Origin: Terriglobia bacterium | GTDB taxonomy: Bacteria > Acidobacteriota > Terriglobia > Terriglobales > Acidobacteriaceae | Length of the DNA: 64,000 nucleotides | Direction of reading: 5' to 3' | Assembly (NCBI GenBank): GCA_020072645.1 | Contig: JAIQGK010000020.1 | Location: forward strand, 1-64,000 | Part shown: positions 9,057 through 18,592 of the stretch, piece after piece | How the letters are laid out: each line of letters starts with the position of its first letter | Position numbering within the stretch: position 1 is the first letter of the stretch | Made by a program: the position numbers and the translations under genes | Notes under the pieces: generated by a model | Told to the model about the DNA's origin: nothing | Databases searched by the model: none | What the model saw: only the letters and a program-made list of their open reading frames with translations

Positions 9057-10231
9057 TACCGGCCTCCCGCGGCAGCCACAACTTTTTCCGCTGCGTCTTT
9101 CATCGTCTCCGCCACCTGGAAATTCAGCCCGGACTTTTTCAGAATCTCGCGGCCCTGCTCCACGTTTGTGCCTTCCAGCCGAAGCACCAGCGGCAGCTTC
9201 AGGTTCGTCGCTTTTGCGGCCTGCACAACGCCATCAGCCAGCGTATCCACACGCAGTATGCCGCCAAAAATATTGATCAGGATGGCCTTCACATTCTTGT
9301 CGCTCAGCAGGATTTCAAACGCGTGGCCAATCTGCTCTGCGTTGGCGCCGCCACCCACGTCCAGAAAGTTTGCCGGCGCCCCGCCCGCATACTTGATGAT
9401 GTCCATCGTCGCCATGGCCAGCCCCGCGCCGTTGACCAGGCACGCAATGTTGCCGTCCAGCTTGATGTAATTCAGGTTGTATTTTGAAGCTTCCACTTCC
9501 AGCGGATCTTCCTCGCTGATGTCGCGCAACTCTTTCAGGTCTTTATGGCGGAAGAGTGCATTGTCGTCAAAGCCAAACTTGGCGTCCAGCGCAAACACGC
9601 GCCCGTCTGTCGTCGTAATAAAAGGATTGATCTCGCACAGTGAAGCGTCCGTATCCACAAACGCGCGATATAGGCCGGTCATCAGCTTTACCGCTTCATT
9701 GACCTGCGTGCCTTTTAGCCCCAGGCCAAAGGCCAGCTTGCGCGCGTGAAATGCCTGAAAGCCGATCGTGGGATCAATCGCTTCTTTGATGATCGCCTTG
9801 GGATCTTTCGCCGCGACCTCTTCAATCTCCATGCCGCCCGCGGCCGACGCCATAAACACCGGCCTCGCCGTCGCGCGATCAACCACGATCCCGAGATACA
9901 GTTCGCGGTCAATCGGCAGCGTTTCTTCAATCAGCAGCCGCTGCACAATCTTGCCTTCCGGGCCAGTCTGGTGCGTCACCAGGCGCATGCCCAGGATCTT
10001 GTCCGCCCATTGCTTGGCTTCTTCCAGGTTCTTGGCCACCTTCACGCCGCCGCCTTTGCCGCGGCCTCCGGCATGGATCTGGGCTTTCACCACCACGCCT
10101 TTTGCACCTTCTTCAAACAGCCGGTGCGCGGCCTTTTCCGCCTCGGCGCGGGTCAGGGCCATCTCGCCGCGAGGCACGGCCACGCCATACTTCGCAAGGA
10201 TTGTCTTCGCCTGGTACTCGTGAATTTTCAT
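9056..10231 (-). CDS. sucC: Succinyl-CoA synthetase beta subunit
   Basis: This 391-residue ATP-grasp subunit binds the nucleotide and succinate and pairs with SucD. It begins [17 protein letters not shown], has the ATP-grasp lysine/glycine region ([18 protein letters not shown]), the CEINPF metal/nucleotide motif and the DVGGGAN loop near residue 290, and ends with a typical CoA-ligase domain. It is the first gene of the sucC-sucD-ndk operon. The 413-base upstream region must hold its promoter, but I cannot point to a convincing one. Confidence 0.97.
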   Translation of the reverse strand: MKIHEYQAKTILAKYGVAVPRGEMALTRAEAEKAAHRLFEEGAKGVVVKAQIHAGGRGKGGGVKVAKNLEEAKQWADKILGMRLVTHQTGPEGKIVQRLLIEETLPIDRELYLGIVVDRATARPVFMASAAGGMEIEEVAAKDPKAIIKEAIDPTIGFQAFHARKLAFGLGLKGTQVNEAVKLMTGLYRAFVDTDASLCEINPFITTTDGRVFALDAKFGFDDNALFRHKDLKELRDISEEDPLEVEASKYNLNYIKLDGNIACLVNGAGLAMATMDIIKYAGGAPANFLDVGGGANAEQIGHAFEILLSDKNVKAILINIFGGILRVDTLADGVVQAAKATNLKLPLVLRLEGTNVEQGREILKKSGLNFQVAETMKDAAEKVVAAAGGR

Positions 10232-10644
10232 GTCTGGGGTTCTGTTGGCGTTCTATTTGGTGTTCAATTTAACTGGAGCGTTCATACAGCAGACGTCAGT
10301 GCGCTGAAGGGAACCTGTGATTCTATAAGAGTGGTGAGGAGTTCCGCAAACTCGCGAAGCCAATTTTCTCGGCCTTTCAGAACATTTTTCATGATCAAGG
10401 GTCATTCCAAGACCGACACAGGAACCCGATCTAGGCTTCGATACAGATTGAGGCAGGTGAGGGAGCCTCGTTCGCTGGCGTTCTGTGTTACAGACCAAGT
10501 TCCTGAATAAGATTCGCAACTCCAGTTAGTCAAGCGGACAATTGCACCCGGAGCAAGTTTAGGGGATTCGGATGTTTCACGTAGATGTTTGCATGTGTCA
10601 TCCTCGCAGGGGCGAGCGAAGAATGTCCACGAGAAATTGGTGGG
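10232..10644. other. Intergenic region between sucC and the restriction gene
   Basis: This 413-base stretch lies upstream of sucC and downstream of the restriction endonuclease gene, both on the minus strand. It should contain the sucC promoter. No convincing gene, riboswitch or terminator was seen. A short frame through it has no domain match and no ribosome site. Confidence 0.4.
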
Positions 10645-11271
10645 TCAAATATCAGATTGAGCTTTAGGTTCTAGCTGGTATATCCAGTTCTTCCTGAGTT
10701 TCAAAATCCCTTGCCGATCCAGGGTCGCTGTTCTCGTACCTAAGGGGCCTCGTGCGTTTCTGCGAAAATCATGTTCTGTAACTTGGCCCAGATACACTTC
10801 AGTAAAGGTCATGGGGGCACGATCCACAGCTGGCTCCGTGCTCTTATCGATGCGGTACACGAAGACGCACATCCACTGGTTCCGAGCGCCATGTGTATCG
10901 ACAGCGCCTCCAGACTTGCGCGTGGTCTTTATTTCAACTCCGTCAGAGCCTGCCCTTACGCCGTCATTAGGGTATCGGCCCTGCACCAATAAATCTGGAT
11001 GGCCGTTGAAATGTTGGTTTTGCACTAATGTTCTGGAGTGCCTAGCTAGACTCGCACTTATCATGTCGGAAAGCAAGCCGGACATAATCGCTGGTCGCAG
11101 CATATCATCGAGGCGTTGCAAGCCCTTGCTCGACAACAAAACATTTACATCATAAAAAAAGTCGTAAACGTCCTGCAGTGCCAATTCGAAATCTTTAAGG
11201 CGGAGTTCGAAAGGGAGCGTTGCATTCTGATTGAATTTCCTGACATCAGGCTCGTTGCGAACGATCGGCAT
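10645..11271 (-). CDS. Putative type II restriction endonuclease (PD-(D/E)XK)
   Basis: This 208-residue protein follows the DNA methyltransferase by 6 bases on the same strand. It contains a PD-(D/E)XK-type nuclease core: HPDLL (Asp93), then 19 residues, then GVEIKTTRK (Glu113, Lys115), followed by a helix/strand with HGARNQWMCVFVY. These acidic and Lys residues coordinate Mg2+ in restriction enzymes. The N-terminal 80 residues look helical and may serve recognition or dimerisation. I do not recognise a named restriction family, and the specificity is unknown. Base composition looks more A+T rich than the flanking suc and trp genes, consistent with acquisition. The role is inferred from the motif plus the methyltransferase partner. 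Confidence 0.72.
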   Translation of the reverse strand: MPIVRNEPDVRKFNQNATLPFELRLKDFELALQDVYDFFYDVNVLLSSKGLQRLDDMLRPAIMSGLLSDMISASLARHSRTLVQNQHFNGHPDLLVQGRYPNDGVRAGSDGVEIKTTRKSGGAVDTHGARNQWMCVFVYRIDKSTEPAVDRAPMTFTEVYLGQVTEHDFRRNARGPLGTRTATLDRQGILKLRKNWIYQLEPKAQSDI

Positions 11272-11277
11272 AATGTC

Positions 11278-12345
11278 TCAGCCCTTTTCAACGGGCATGA
11301 CAGATAGGGATCGGAAAGCTTGTTTGGCCATCGCAAAATACTCCTCATCTGAGTCGGTGCCAATGGCTCGGGATCCAATGGCCTCCGCCGCAGCCAAGGT
11401 TGCTCCGGAACCAGCGAATGGGTCGAAGATGATTCCAATTCCTAGTGGGAGGGCCGCTCGCACCAGTTTCCGCATAAATCGTTGCGGCTTCAGTGAAGGA
11501 TGAGGCGCGATGTCTTTTTCCGGTGATCGCGTAGGCGAACATTGGATTACATCTTTGAATGGTTCGACGTCTGAAATCCGCCGTAAAGCGCCGGTGCCCC
11601 ACATACGGAGATTCTCTGCGACTGTACATTCAAAAGGTTTCCTGAAAACGCCCCAAGGTTCCCAGCATGATCGTGGCATTACGCTAAGGTGGGGAAATTC
11701 TCCTTCAGCGTTTTTAGGGCGGTCTCCTCCTCGTAAAGTCTGCACCAGGCGAATCACCTCGCCCCTTTTCTCAAACCCTGATTCAATGAAAGCGTGAAAT
11801 GTCATTGTCGAAACCAAAGGGTTCGATGCGACGAAAACATGCCCCCCTGGAACTAGCGCCTTTAAGAGCCCATAAGCTACTGAGCTAAAGAAACCATGCA
11901 AGTTGATAATCTCTTCTTTAGATAACACAGTGAATCTGGGCACAGGACGGCGTTTAGCGCCGTCGAAACTCGGTGGTATTCGCCACACTCCGCCCCGACC
12001 CTTTCGCAGCTTGCTATGGTTTTTGTCGTCATATTCGACAATTCCATATGGCGGGTCGGTAACTACTGCGTGAATTGAGTTGTCCGGGAGGTCGGCCAGC
12101 CACTTCAGTACATCACTCAATACATACGTGGCACGTGCAGAAAGGTGATGGCGTTTCTGTGCCCCCAAATTCCTCAAAGTCGCCCACGAGCTTTCCTCGC
12201 CTTGTCTGAGATCGCTTAACCATGCGGGTTCATCTTCTCGAATCGAAGATATATCCCGAAATGGTGTTTCGAAGAGACCCATCAACTTTCTTCCTTCACA
12301 GCATCCTGTCCCCATCCGAGAATAGATGAACTCAATTGTAGGCAT
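11278..12345 (-). CDS. DNA methyltransferase, beta class (N6-adenine or N4-cytosine)
   Basis: This 355-residue amino-methyltransferase protects the host DNA from the neighbouring nuclease. The catalytic motif IV is TDPPYGIVEYDD (DPPY at 97-100), and the SAM-binding motif I, FDPFAGSGAT, comes late (about 307-316). Motif IV before motif I defines the beta arrangement. DPPY is more usual for N6-adenine, but N4-cytosine cannot be excluded. The start is uncertain: Met1, Met11 and Met22 are all possible. The conserved part begins with a TYVLSDVLKWLADLPDNS segment (about 73-90). It is the first gene of the pair and divergent from trpD. Confidence 0.88.
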   Translation of the reverse strand: MPTIEFIYSRMGTGCCEGRKLMGLFETPFRDISSIREDEPAWLSDLRQGEESSWATLRNLGAQKRHHLSARATYVLSDVLKWLADLPDNSIHAVVTDPPYGIVEYDDKNHSKLRKGRGGVWRIPPSFDGAKRRPVPRFTVLSKEEIINLHGFFSSVAYGLLKALVPGGHVFVASNPLVSTMTFHAFIESGFEKRGEVIRLVQTLRGGDRPKNAEGEFPHLSVMPRSCWEPWGVFRKPFECTVAENLRMWGTGALRRISDVEPFKDVIQCSPTRSPEKDIAPHPSLKPQRFMRKLVRAALPLGIGIIFDPFAGSGATLAAAEAIGSRAIGTDSDEEYFAMAKQAFRSLSVMPVEKG

Positions 12346-12501
12346 GGACTCAAAAGCTTAGCAACAGTTTTCCCGCGAAATTTCTAAACTTGGGGACACT
12401 AGCATTTCCAACCAAGCGAACGAAAACATAATTGCTCTCTTTCGAACGACATTTCCATTCCTTAATTCCCCACCCAACCTGCTAATATTCAACCTAATCC
12501 C

Positions 12502-13554
12502 ATGATCATCGACGCGCTCTGCAAAATCGCGAACCACCGCACCTCCCTCAGCCGGGAAGAGTCCCGCGCCGTGATGGGCGAGCTGCTGGCCGGCAAGGCC
12601 ACAGACGCGCAGGTGGCCGCGCTGCTGGTGGCGCTGCACATGAAGGGTGAGACGGTGGAAGAGATCGTCGGCTTTGCTGAAGCCATCCGCGCCGCTGCGC
12701 AACCTCTATCTAACGCCGATGGCACCGCGCTCGACGTCAGCGGCACAGAGCGTGAAGCTCTGGTCGATACGTGCGGTACCGGCGGCGATGCCAGCGACAC
12801 ATTCAACATTTCCACCGCCACGGCGCTTACGATCGCTGGAGCTGGCGTTCGCGTCGCTAAGCACGGCAATCGCGGTATCACCTCCAGATGCGGATCGGCT
12901 GACGTGATGGAAGCCCTGGGCGTGAACATCACTATTCCGCCGCCGCGCATTGCCGATTGCCTTCGCGAAATCGGCATCGCTTTTATGTTTGCCCCGGCCA
13001 TGCATGCGGCCACCAAGCACGTTCAGCCGGCGCGCAAAGAACTGCGGCCTCTGCGGTCGGTCTTCAATCTTCTCGGACCGCTCACCAACCCGGCGCGCGC
13101 ATCGGCGCAGGTCGTTGGAGTGTATTCCGTTGATCTGGTGGAAAAGCTGGCGCAGGCGCTTAAGCTGTTGGGACTGCGGCGCGCCCTTGTCGTGCACGGC
13201 GCGGATGGGCTGGATGAAATTTCCATCAGCGGCCCGACGAAGATCGGCGAAGTGCGTGGCGAATGGGTGCGCGTTTATGAAGTCACGCCGGAACAATTTG
13301 GACTGGAGCGCGCGCCCATGAGCGCAATTCTGGGCGGCGATCTCAAGACCAATGCCGACATCATTTGGAAACTGCTTGAGGGAGAAAAATCTCCGCGTCG
13401 CGATATCGTGCTGATGAATGCCGCCGCTGCGCTGGTCGCCGCCGGCCGCGCTGACTCACTGGCCGATGCCATGCCGATGGCTGTCCAATCAATCGATACC
13501 GGAGCTGCCCGCGCCAAGCTGGGCGCGCTGGTAGAGTTCACCAACCGAGTGTAA
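12502..13554 (+). CDS. trpD: Anthranilate phosphoribosyltransferase
   Basis: This 350-residue enzyme joins anthranilate and PRPP in the second step of tryptophan synthesis. The PRPP-binding signature GTGGD is at 92-96, followed by [18 protein letters not shown] (120-124) and [13 protein letters not shown]. The central [13 protein letters not shown] segment is also typical. The length is normal. No other trp gene is adjacent; a TrpG/PabA-like glutaminase lies about 27 kb away. It is followed by a 189-base gap and then murE. Confidence 0.96.
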   Translation: MIIDALCKIANHRTSLSREESRAVMGELLAGKATDAQVAALLVALHMKGETVEEIVGFAEAIRAAAQPLSNADGTALDVSGTEREALVDTCGTGGDASDTFNISTATALTIAGAGVRVAKHGNRGITSRCGSADVMEALGVNITIPPPRIADCLREIGIAFMFAPAMHAATKHVQPARKELRPLRSVFNLLGPLTNPARASAQVVGVYSVDLVEKLAQALKLLGLRRALVVHGADGLDEISISGPTKIGEVRGEWVRVYEVTPEQFGLERAPMSAILGGDLKTNADIIWKLLEGEKSPRRDIVLMNAAAALVAAGRADSLADAMPMAVQSIDTGAARAKLGALVEFTNRV

Positions 13555-13729
13555 TCGTAGTTTCTCCGTTCAAACCTTTAGCACGGACAACTTCTTACAT
13601 CCGAGCGAAGCGGGGGCCCTACCGGTAAGGAATCCCTTGGCGTTCTGAAAGAACAAAGTGGCTGATTACGACAGATTCTTGTGGCCAAAGTGATCCCTCA
13701 CTGCGCTCGGGACTTCGGGAAAAAATGCT

Positions 13730-13735
13730 TATAAT
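13730..13735 (+). promoter_or_regulatory. Possible -10 box just before murE
   Basis: A consensus TATAAT occurs only 8 bases before the murE ATG, and there is no Shine-Dalgarno sequence. If used, the transcript would start at or almost at the initiation codon (leaderless). No good -35 hexamer is visible, so this is tentative. Confidence 0.35.
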
Positions 13736-13743
13736 CTAGCTCA

Positions 13744-15270
13744 ATGAACTTCTCTCAACTGTTGTGGGGGCTGGGCGTCTCGCACAGCGGTGGCGATCCG
13801 GAAATTTCAGGTCTGGACTACAACTCCCGGCGTGTGAAACCGGGATTTGTCTTCGTCGCCATGCGCGGCGAGAGCAGTGACGGCAATCGCCACATTGATA
13901 GCGCCTTGACGAACGGCGCGGTGGCGGTCGTGACAGACTCAAAGTCGGAACAGCCACGCCAGCAGGTTCCATGGGCAGTGATTCCCAACGGACGCCGCGC
14001 GCTCTCCCACATGAGCGCTAACTTTTACGGTCATCCGGCGGAGAAGCTCAAGGTCATTGGCATTACCGGCACCAACGGCAAGACCACAACAAGTTTTCTG
14101 TGCGAGTCGATCCTCAGACATTGCGCGCGTCCGTCGGCGCTGATTGGAACAATTGAATATCACGTGCCAGCCAAGGCAGGCGCCGACCTTCCATACCGGG
14201 TTCTGCCTTCGCCGCACACCACGCCGGAAGCGCTGGAGCTGAACCAGGTCTTTGCTGAAGCGCTGGCCGCAGGTGCGACTCACGCGGTGATGGAAGTTTC
14301 GTCGCATGCGCTGGCGCAGGAGCGTGTATGGGGTGTTCCGTATGAAGTGGCGGTGTTCACCAACCTCACACGCGACCATCTGGATTACCACAAGAGCATG
14401 GACAGCTACTTTGAGGCCAAAAGCATTCTGTTTTTGGGTTGCGGAACGTGGCCGCCTCGGGCATCAGTGATCAACGCCGACGACGAATACGGTCAGAGCC
14501 TGGGTCAAAGCCGCAAAACTTTAAGCCAGCAGGTGATTCTCTATGGAATCCAGAATGGCGATTTCAAGGCAACCAACATCGATTTGCAGCAGGACGGCAC
14601 GAAGTTTGAGCTCATCACGCCTTCCGGCGGCGTAACTATTAAGACGGCGCTGATCGGCGGCATTAACATTTACAACATCCTGGCGGCAGCGGCTGCCACG
14701 TTTGCTTGTGGCTGCTCGCTCCAGCAGATTGCTGAAGCTATTGCGCAATTCAAGCAGGTGCCAGGACGGTTTGAGAAAGTGGATTGCGGCCAGCCTTTCA
14801 CTGTGGTGGTGGACTATGCCCATACCGACGATGCGCTGCGCAACCTCACGGCGATTGCCCGCGACTTTGCCCGTCGGGGATCAGGGCTGGGCCGGGTGAT
14901 TACTGTTTTTGGCTGTGGCGGTGATCGTGATCGGACCAAGCGCCCGCTCATGGGGGAGGCCGCCGGGAAGGGAAGCGATTTCGTCGTCCTGACCTCTGAC
15001 AATCCGCGCACTGAAGATCCGCTGCAGATTATTGGCGATGCGCTGCCCGGCCTTCTCCAGACCGGCACACGGCATGAAGTGGAGCCGGACCGCAAAAAAG
15101 CCATCCGCCTGGCGCTGGTTGAAGCCAAGCCGGGCGACGTGGTGTTGATTGCCGGCAAGGGGCATGAGAAAACTCAAGTCACGCGCGAAGGTACATTCCC
15201 TTTTGATGATGTGCAGGTCGCGCGGGAAGCGTTACAACAGATCAGCTACGCAGGTGGAGGAGAGAAATGA
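13744..15270 (+). CDS. murE: UDP-MurNAc-tripeptide synthetase (meso-DAP adding)
   Basis: This 508-residue cytoplasmic ligase adds the third amino acid to UDP-MurNAc-L-Ala-D-Glu in peptidoglycan synthesis. It has the Mur-ligase P-loop GITGTNGKTTT (106-116), HAVMEVSSHAL, NLTRDHLDYH and the C-terminal VFGCGGDRDRTKRP. The DNPR motif at 419-422 (SDNPRTEDP) is the known specificity loop for meso-diaminopimelate, so the wall should be of the DAP type. The stop overlaps the murF start by four bases. It is the first gene of a reduced mur cluster here; mraZ, rsmH, ftsL and ftsI are not upstream. Confidence 0.97.
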   Translation: MNFSQLLWGLGVSHSGGDPEISGLDYNSRRVKPGFVFVAMRGESSDGNRHIDSALTNGAVAVVTDSKSEQPRQQVPWAVIPNGRRALSHMSANFYGHPAEKLKVIGITGTNGKTTTSFLCESILRHCARPSALIGTIEYHVPAKAGADLPYRVLPSPHTTPEALELNQVFAEALAAGATHAVMEVSSHALAQERVWGVPYEVAVFTNLTRDHLDYHKSMDSYFEAKSILFLGCGTWPPRASVINADDEYGQSLGQSRKTLSQQVILYGIQNGDFKATNIDLQQDGTKFELITPSGGVTIKTALIGGINIYNILAAAAATFACGCSLQQIAEAIAQFKQVPGRFEKVDCGQPFTVVVDYAHTDDALRNLTAIARDFARRGSGLGRVITVFGCGGDRDRTKRPLMGEAAGKGSDFVVLTSDNPRTEDPLQIIGDALPGLLQTGTRHEVEPDRKKAIRLALVEAKPGDVVLIAGKGHEKTQVTREGTFPFDDVQVAREALQQISYAGGGEK

Positions 15271-16640
15271 AGTTGCCGTTGTGGCGAATCGCTGAGTTTG
15301 TGGGATCCAAGGGCGAATGCGATCAGGAAGCAGTCGCCATGGGGTATTCCATTGATTCGCGCACGCTCAATCCGGGCGACCTGTTCATTGCGATCGCGGG
15401 CGAGCGCTTTGACGGACATAACTACGTGCAAACCGCGCTGGAAAAAGGCGCTGTGGGCGCGATTGTTGAAGCAGGGAAGAAGGTTGAGGGCGATCCGCTG
15501 CGGCTGTTGCAAGTAGAAGACTCGCTGAAAGCGCTGCAACTGTTGGGCGCCGCCGCGCGCCGTCTTTGGGGCAAGCCGCTGCTGGCAGTGACGGGATCGG
15601 CGGGGAAGACCACAACCAAAGAAATTCTGGCGCACATCCTGGCTACGCGCTTCCGCGTGATGAAGAGTTCCGGCAACCTGAATAACCATATCGGTCTGCC
15701 ATTGCAGTTGCTGAAGCTGGAAGCCGAACACGACTTGGGCGTCGTCGAGATGGGCATGAACCATGCCGGTGAAATTCGTGCGCTGGGAGCGCTGGCCCAT
15801 CATGATCTGGCCGTAGTTACCACGGTTGCGCCGGTGCATTTGGAGTTTTTTGCATCGCTCGCGGAGATTGCCCGCGCGAAATACGAGATTATTGAGACGC
15901 TGCCTTCCGGCGGCGTGGCCGTGCTAAACGCCGACGATGATTACGTCTGCCAGTTTGGCCGCGATTTCAAAGGCAAAGTCGTCACGTTTGGCATCAAGCG
16001 CTCAGCGGACGTGAGCGCGCAGAAGGTCAAACTCAACGGCGCGGAAGGCTCGACGTTTGAGCTGGTCGTGGACAGCGTGGGCGAGCCGGTAACGTTTCCG
16101 CTCGTAGGCGAACACAACATTTATAACGCGCTGGGGGCAGCCGCGGCCGCCATGGATCGCGGGATATCGCCATCGCAGGCGGCAGCGGCGCTTTCCAGCA
16201 TCGCTCCGCCTGACAAGCGCGGCCAGGTGCTGCACCTGAACGGCGCCACCATTATTAATGATTGCTACAACTCCAATCCGCGCGCGTTGGAAGCGATGAT
16301 TGACACCCTGGCCAGCATGAAAGCCGAGCGCAGGATTCTGGTAGTCGGCGAGATGCTAGAGCTTGGCCCAACGGCTGAAGCGCTGCATCGCGAATGCGGC
16401 AAGCACGCGGCAGAAAAGAAAATTGACATGGTGATTGGCGTTCGTGGAATGGCCCGCGCCGTGGCGGAAGCTGCTTGTGGTTCCGGCACGCAAGCCCAGT
16501 TTGTGGAAACACCGGAGCAGGCGGGAGAGTGGCTGGCGCGCAATCTTCGTCCTGGAGATGCGGTGCTGCTGAAAGCATCACGCGGGGTAAAGCTGGAACG
16601 CGCGCTGGAGGGGTTGCAGGATAAGGTTCCAGCGAAATAG
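15267..16640 (+). CDS. murF: UDP-MurNAc-tripeptide:D-Ala-D-Ala ligase
   Basis: This 457-residue Mur ligase adds D-Ala-D-Ala to the UDP-MurNAc tripeptide. Motifs are the N-terminal DSRTLNPGDLFIAIAGERFDG, the P-loop VTGSAGKTTTKEIL (around 108-121), LNNHIGLPLQLL, VVEMGMNHAGEI and the C-terminal INDCYNSNPRALEAM. Its ATG overlaps the murE stop (ATGA), with a strong site (ggtggaggaga) inside the murE end, so translation is coupled. A 95-base gap separates it from mraY. Confidence 0.97.
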   Translation: MKLPLWRIAEFVGSKGECDQEAVAMGYSIDSRTLNPGDLFIAIAGERFDGHNYVQTALEKGAVGAIVEAGKKVEGDPLRLLQVEDSLKALQLLGAAARRLWGKPLLAVTGSAGKTTTKEILAHILATRFRVMKSSGNLNNHIGLPLQLLKLEAEHDLGVVEMGMNHAGEIRALGALAHHDLAVVTTVAPVHLEFFASLAEIARAKYEIIETLPSGGVAVLNADDDYVCQFGRDFKGKVVTFGIKRSADVSAQKVKLNGAEGSTFELVVDSVGEPVTFPLVGEHNIYNALGAAAAAMDRGISPSQAAAALSSIAPPDKRGQVLHLNGATIINDCYNSNPRALEAMIDTLASMKAERRILVVGEMLELGPTAEALHRECGKHAAEKKIDMVIGVRGMARAVAEAACGSGTQAQFVETPEQAGEWLARNLRPGDAVLLKASRGVKLERALEGLQDKVPAK

Positions 16641-16735
16641 TTTTTTCCACAGCCCAGCGGCCAACGCTGATTATTGTAAGTTGGAGATATCGTCGCGCTG
16701 CTCCCTGTAAACTGGATACTGTTTCCGGAGGACTA

Positions 16736-17869
16736 TTGCTTTACTGGCTTCTTTATCAACGGCTATTCGCGCACTTTCCTCCTTTCCGTATTTTTCGTTA
16801 CGTCACGTTCCGGACGGCGTTTGCCAGCCTCACGGCGCTCTTTATGGGCATGATTATTGGCCCGGCCATCATCAAGCAGCTGCGCGATTTCCAGATTGGC
16901 CAGTACATCCGTGAAGAAGGCCCCAAGGGGCACCAGAAAAAAGCCGGCACTCCGACCATGGGCGGAGTGCTGATCACGATCGCCATCATTGTCCCGACGC
17001 TGCTTTGGGCTGACCTTTCCAACACATATATATGGTTGGCCATCTTTTCCACCATCGCGTTTGGGGCCATTGGCTTTGCCGATGACTATATAAAGGTGGT
17101 GCGCAAGCGCAACCTGGGCCTGACCGGCAGGACTAAACTGGTGCTGCAGTTTCTGGCCGCAGGATTCGTAGGGGTTGCGCTGGTCACTTTGACCGCCACA
17201 CGGCAGTATTCCACGCACCTGATGGTGCCGTTTTTCAAGCAGTTCCGTCCCGATCTGGTGATTGAGACCTTCCGCCATTATCCACACATGTGGTGGCTGG
17301 CGTTTATTCCGTTTGTGTTTTTTGTGATGCTGGTGCTGGTGGGAGCCAGCAATGCCGTGAATCTCACTGACGGGCTCGACGGGCTGGCCATTGGCTGCAC
17401 GGTAATCGCCGCCGGAGCATTGACCGTCCTTACATATCTGAGCGGGCACGTCGTATTTTCTGAATACCTTGAGCTGCAGAAGATGCCGCAGGTTGCCGAG
17501 GTAACGGTCTTCTGCGGTGCCATGGTCGGCTCGAGCATCGGCTTCCTCTGGTATAACGCGCACCCGGCGGAAATTTTTATGGGCGATGTTGGCTCGCTGG
17601 CGCTGGGGGGCGCCATCGGCACTGTGGCCGTAATCATCAAGCAGGAACTGCTGCTGCCGTTCATTGGCGGGATCTTTGTGCTGGAAGCGCTTTCGGTCAT
17701 CATTCAGGTGGCTTCCTACAAGCTGCGCAAGAAGCGCGTGTTCAAGATGGCGCCGCTGCACCACCACTTTGAGCTGGCGGGATGGTCGGAGTCCAAGATC
17801 ATTATCCGGTTCTGGATTCTGGCTCTGATCTTTGCGCTCTTCGCGCTTACGACTCTGAAGTTGCGATAG
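16736..17869 (+). CDS. mraY: Phospho-MurNAc-pentapeptide translocase
   Basis: This 377-residue integral membrane enzyme makes lipid I from UDP-MurNAc-pentapeptide and undecaprenyl phosphate. Typical segments are PTMGGVLI, the FADDYIKV aspartates, NAVNLTDGLDGLAIG, FMGDVGSLALGG and the LHHHFEL motif near the C-terminus. The start is a TTG preceded by cggagg (16726-16731) at short spacing; it gives the expected N-terminus LLYWLLYQ, whereas the next in-frame ATG would cut into TM1. A long palindromic repeat begins 11 bases after the stop. Confidence 0.96.
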   Translation: MLYWLLYQRLFAHFPPFRIFRYVTFRTAFASLTALFMGMIIGPAIIKQLRDFQIGQYIREEGPKGHQKKAGTPTMGGVLITIAIIVPTLLWADLSNTYIWLAIFSTIAFGAIGFADDYIKVVRKRNLGLTGRTKLVLQFLAAGFVGVALVTLTATRQYSTHLMVPFFKQFRPDLVIETFRHYPHMWWLAFIPFVFFVMLVLVGASNAVNLTDGLDGLAIGCTVIAAGALTVLTYLSGHVVFSEYLELQKMPQVAEVTVFCGAMVGSSIGFLWYNAHPAEIFMGDVGSLALGGAIGTVAVIIKQELLLPFIGGIFVLEALSVIIQVASYKLRKKRVFKMAPLHHHFELAGWSESKIIIRFWILALIFALFALTTLKLR

Positions 17870-17880
17870 GGGCAAAGGCT

Positions 17881-17955
17881 TACCACGGATCAACACTGAT
17901 AACACTGATCAAAAACTTTTGTTTCCATCAGTGTCATTAGTGTTTATCAGTGGTA
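17881..17955. repeat. Imperfect palindromic intergenic repeat
   Basis: Two 29-base arms (17881-17909 and 17927-17955) are complementary at 25 positions around a 17-base loop. Each arm itself consists of about 10-base units (accacggat, aacactgat, aacactgat). It sits 11 bases beyond mraY and could fold into a hairpin that reduces read-through, but there is no T tract. Related units occur at 281-320 and more distantly at 40221-40250. Confidence 0.7.
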
Positions 17956-18008
17956 AAGTTTGCTTTGACGTGTGAGCAGGCGGCTATGGCTGAGATGCAT
18001 CTTCTCTC

Positions 18009-18500
18009 TTGAAATGCTGGCTAACGTTGCTGGCCTCGCTCATTGTCGGCGCATGCTTCTTTGCTTTACGCTTCCTAGCTTTTGCTGCGACCTCTCGGCT
18101 TCCACGCCGACACGCCGGACGCCGCCCATGGCGATGGCAGGCGACCATTCCCTATGTGCTGGGATTTTCCGTGGCCCTGCGCTGCATCTCGACGTCGGCT
18201 GGATCGGGCGCGGTACGCGACGTTCCCGTGGCCCTGCCGCAGCGGCTAATGAGCGTGGGCTTCTATCGCAACGTTCGCAACCCGATATACATAGGCTTGC
18301 GCGGGCGGATCGGGCTGTGGACCGTCTTCGGAAGCGCCACGACCCGGGCCGTCATCGGAGTGTTTCTCTAGCTCTCGGCCTGCATCTCTTTGTGCGCTTC
18401 TATGAGGAGCCGAGCCTGCGGGAAAAATTCGGAGCGACTTTGAAGAGTATTGCCGCAGCGTGCCTCGCTGCTGCCGCGTTGGAGCCCCGCGAAAACTGCA
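18009..18500 (+). pseudogene. Frameshifted isoprenylcysteine methyltransferase-like gene
   Basis: The first frame (18009-18371) encodes hydrophobic segments and the signature GFYRNVRNPIYIG, typical of the ICMT/phospholipid methyltransferase membrane family (usually Y-R-Y-V-R-N-P-M-Y). The frame ends early. The matching continuation LGLHLFVRFYEEPSLREKFG lies in another frame (about 18355-18440). The final block DFEEYCRSVPR is in the third frame (about 18440-18475). Two frameshifts are therefore needed to restore the family C-terminus (YEEPxLRxKFGxxYxxYCxxVPRW). The gene is read as inactivated; sequencing error is possible but two indels make it less likely. Confidence 0.72.
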
Positions 18501-18592
18501 ATAATCCCAGTACATCAAACGTGGACTAGGGCATACCCTCGTTAAAAACGTAGAATGTAAAAAGTCTGATTTCGTGTGCCCGAGAGGTCGTT

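Noticed and set aside
9746-10510. Plus-strand frame of 254 codons
   Set aside because: Most of it is antisense to sucC; the rest enters the intergenic region without any coding sign.
16763-17905. Minus-strand frame of 380 codons
   Set aside because: It runs opposite mraY across nearly its whole length, and the translation is Gln/His/Arg-rich without hydrophobic or domain pattern. mraY is certain.
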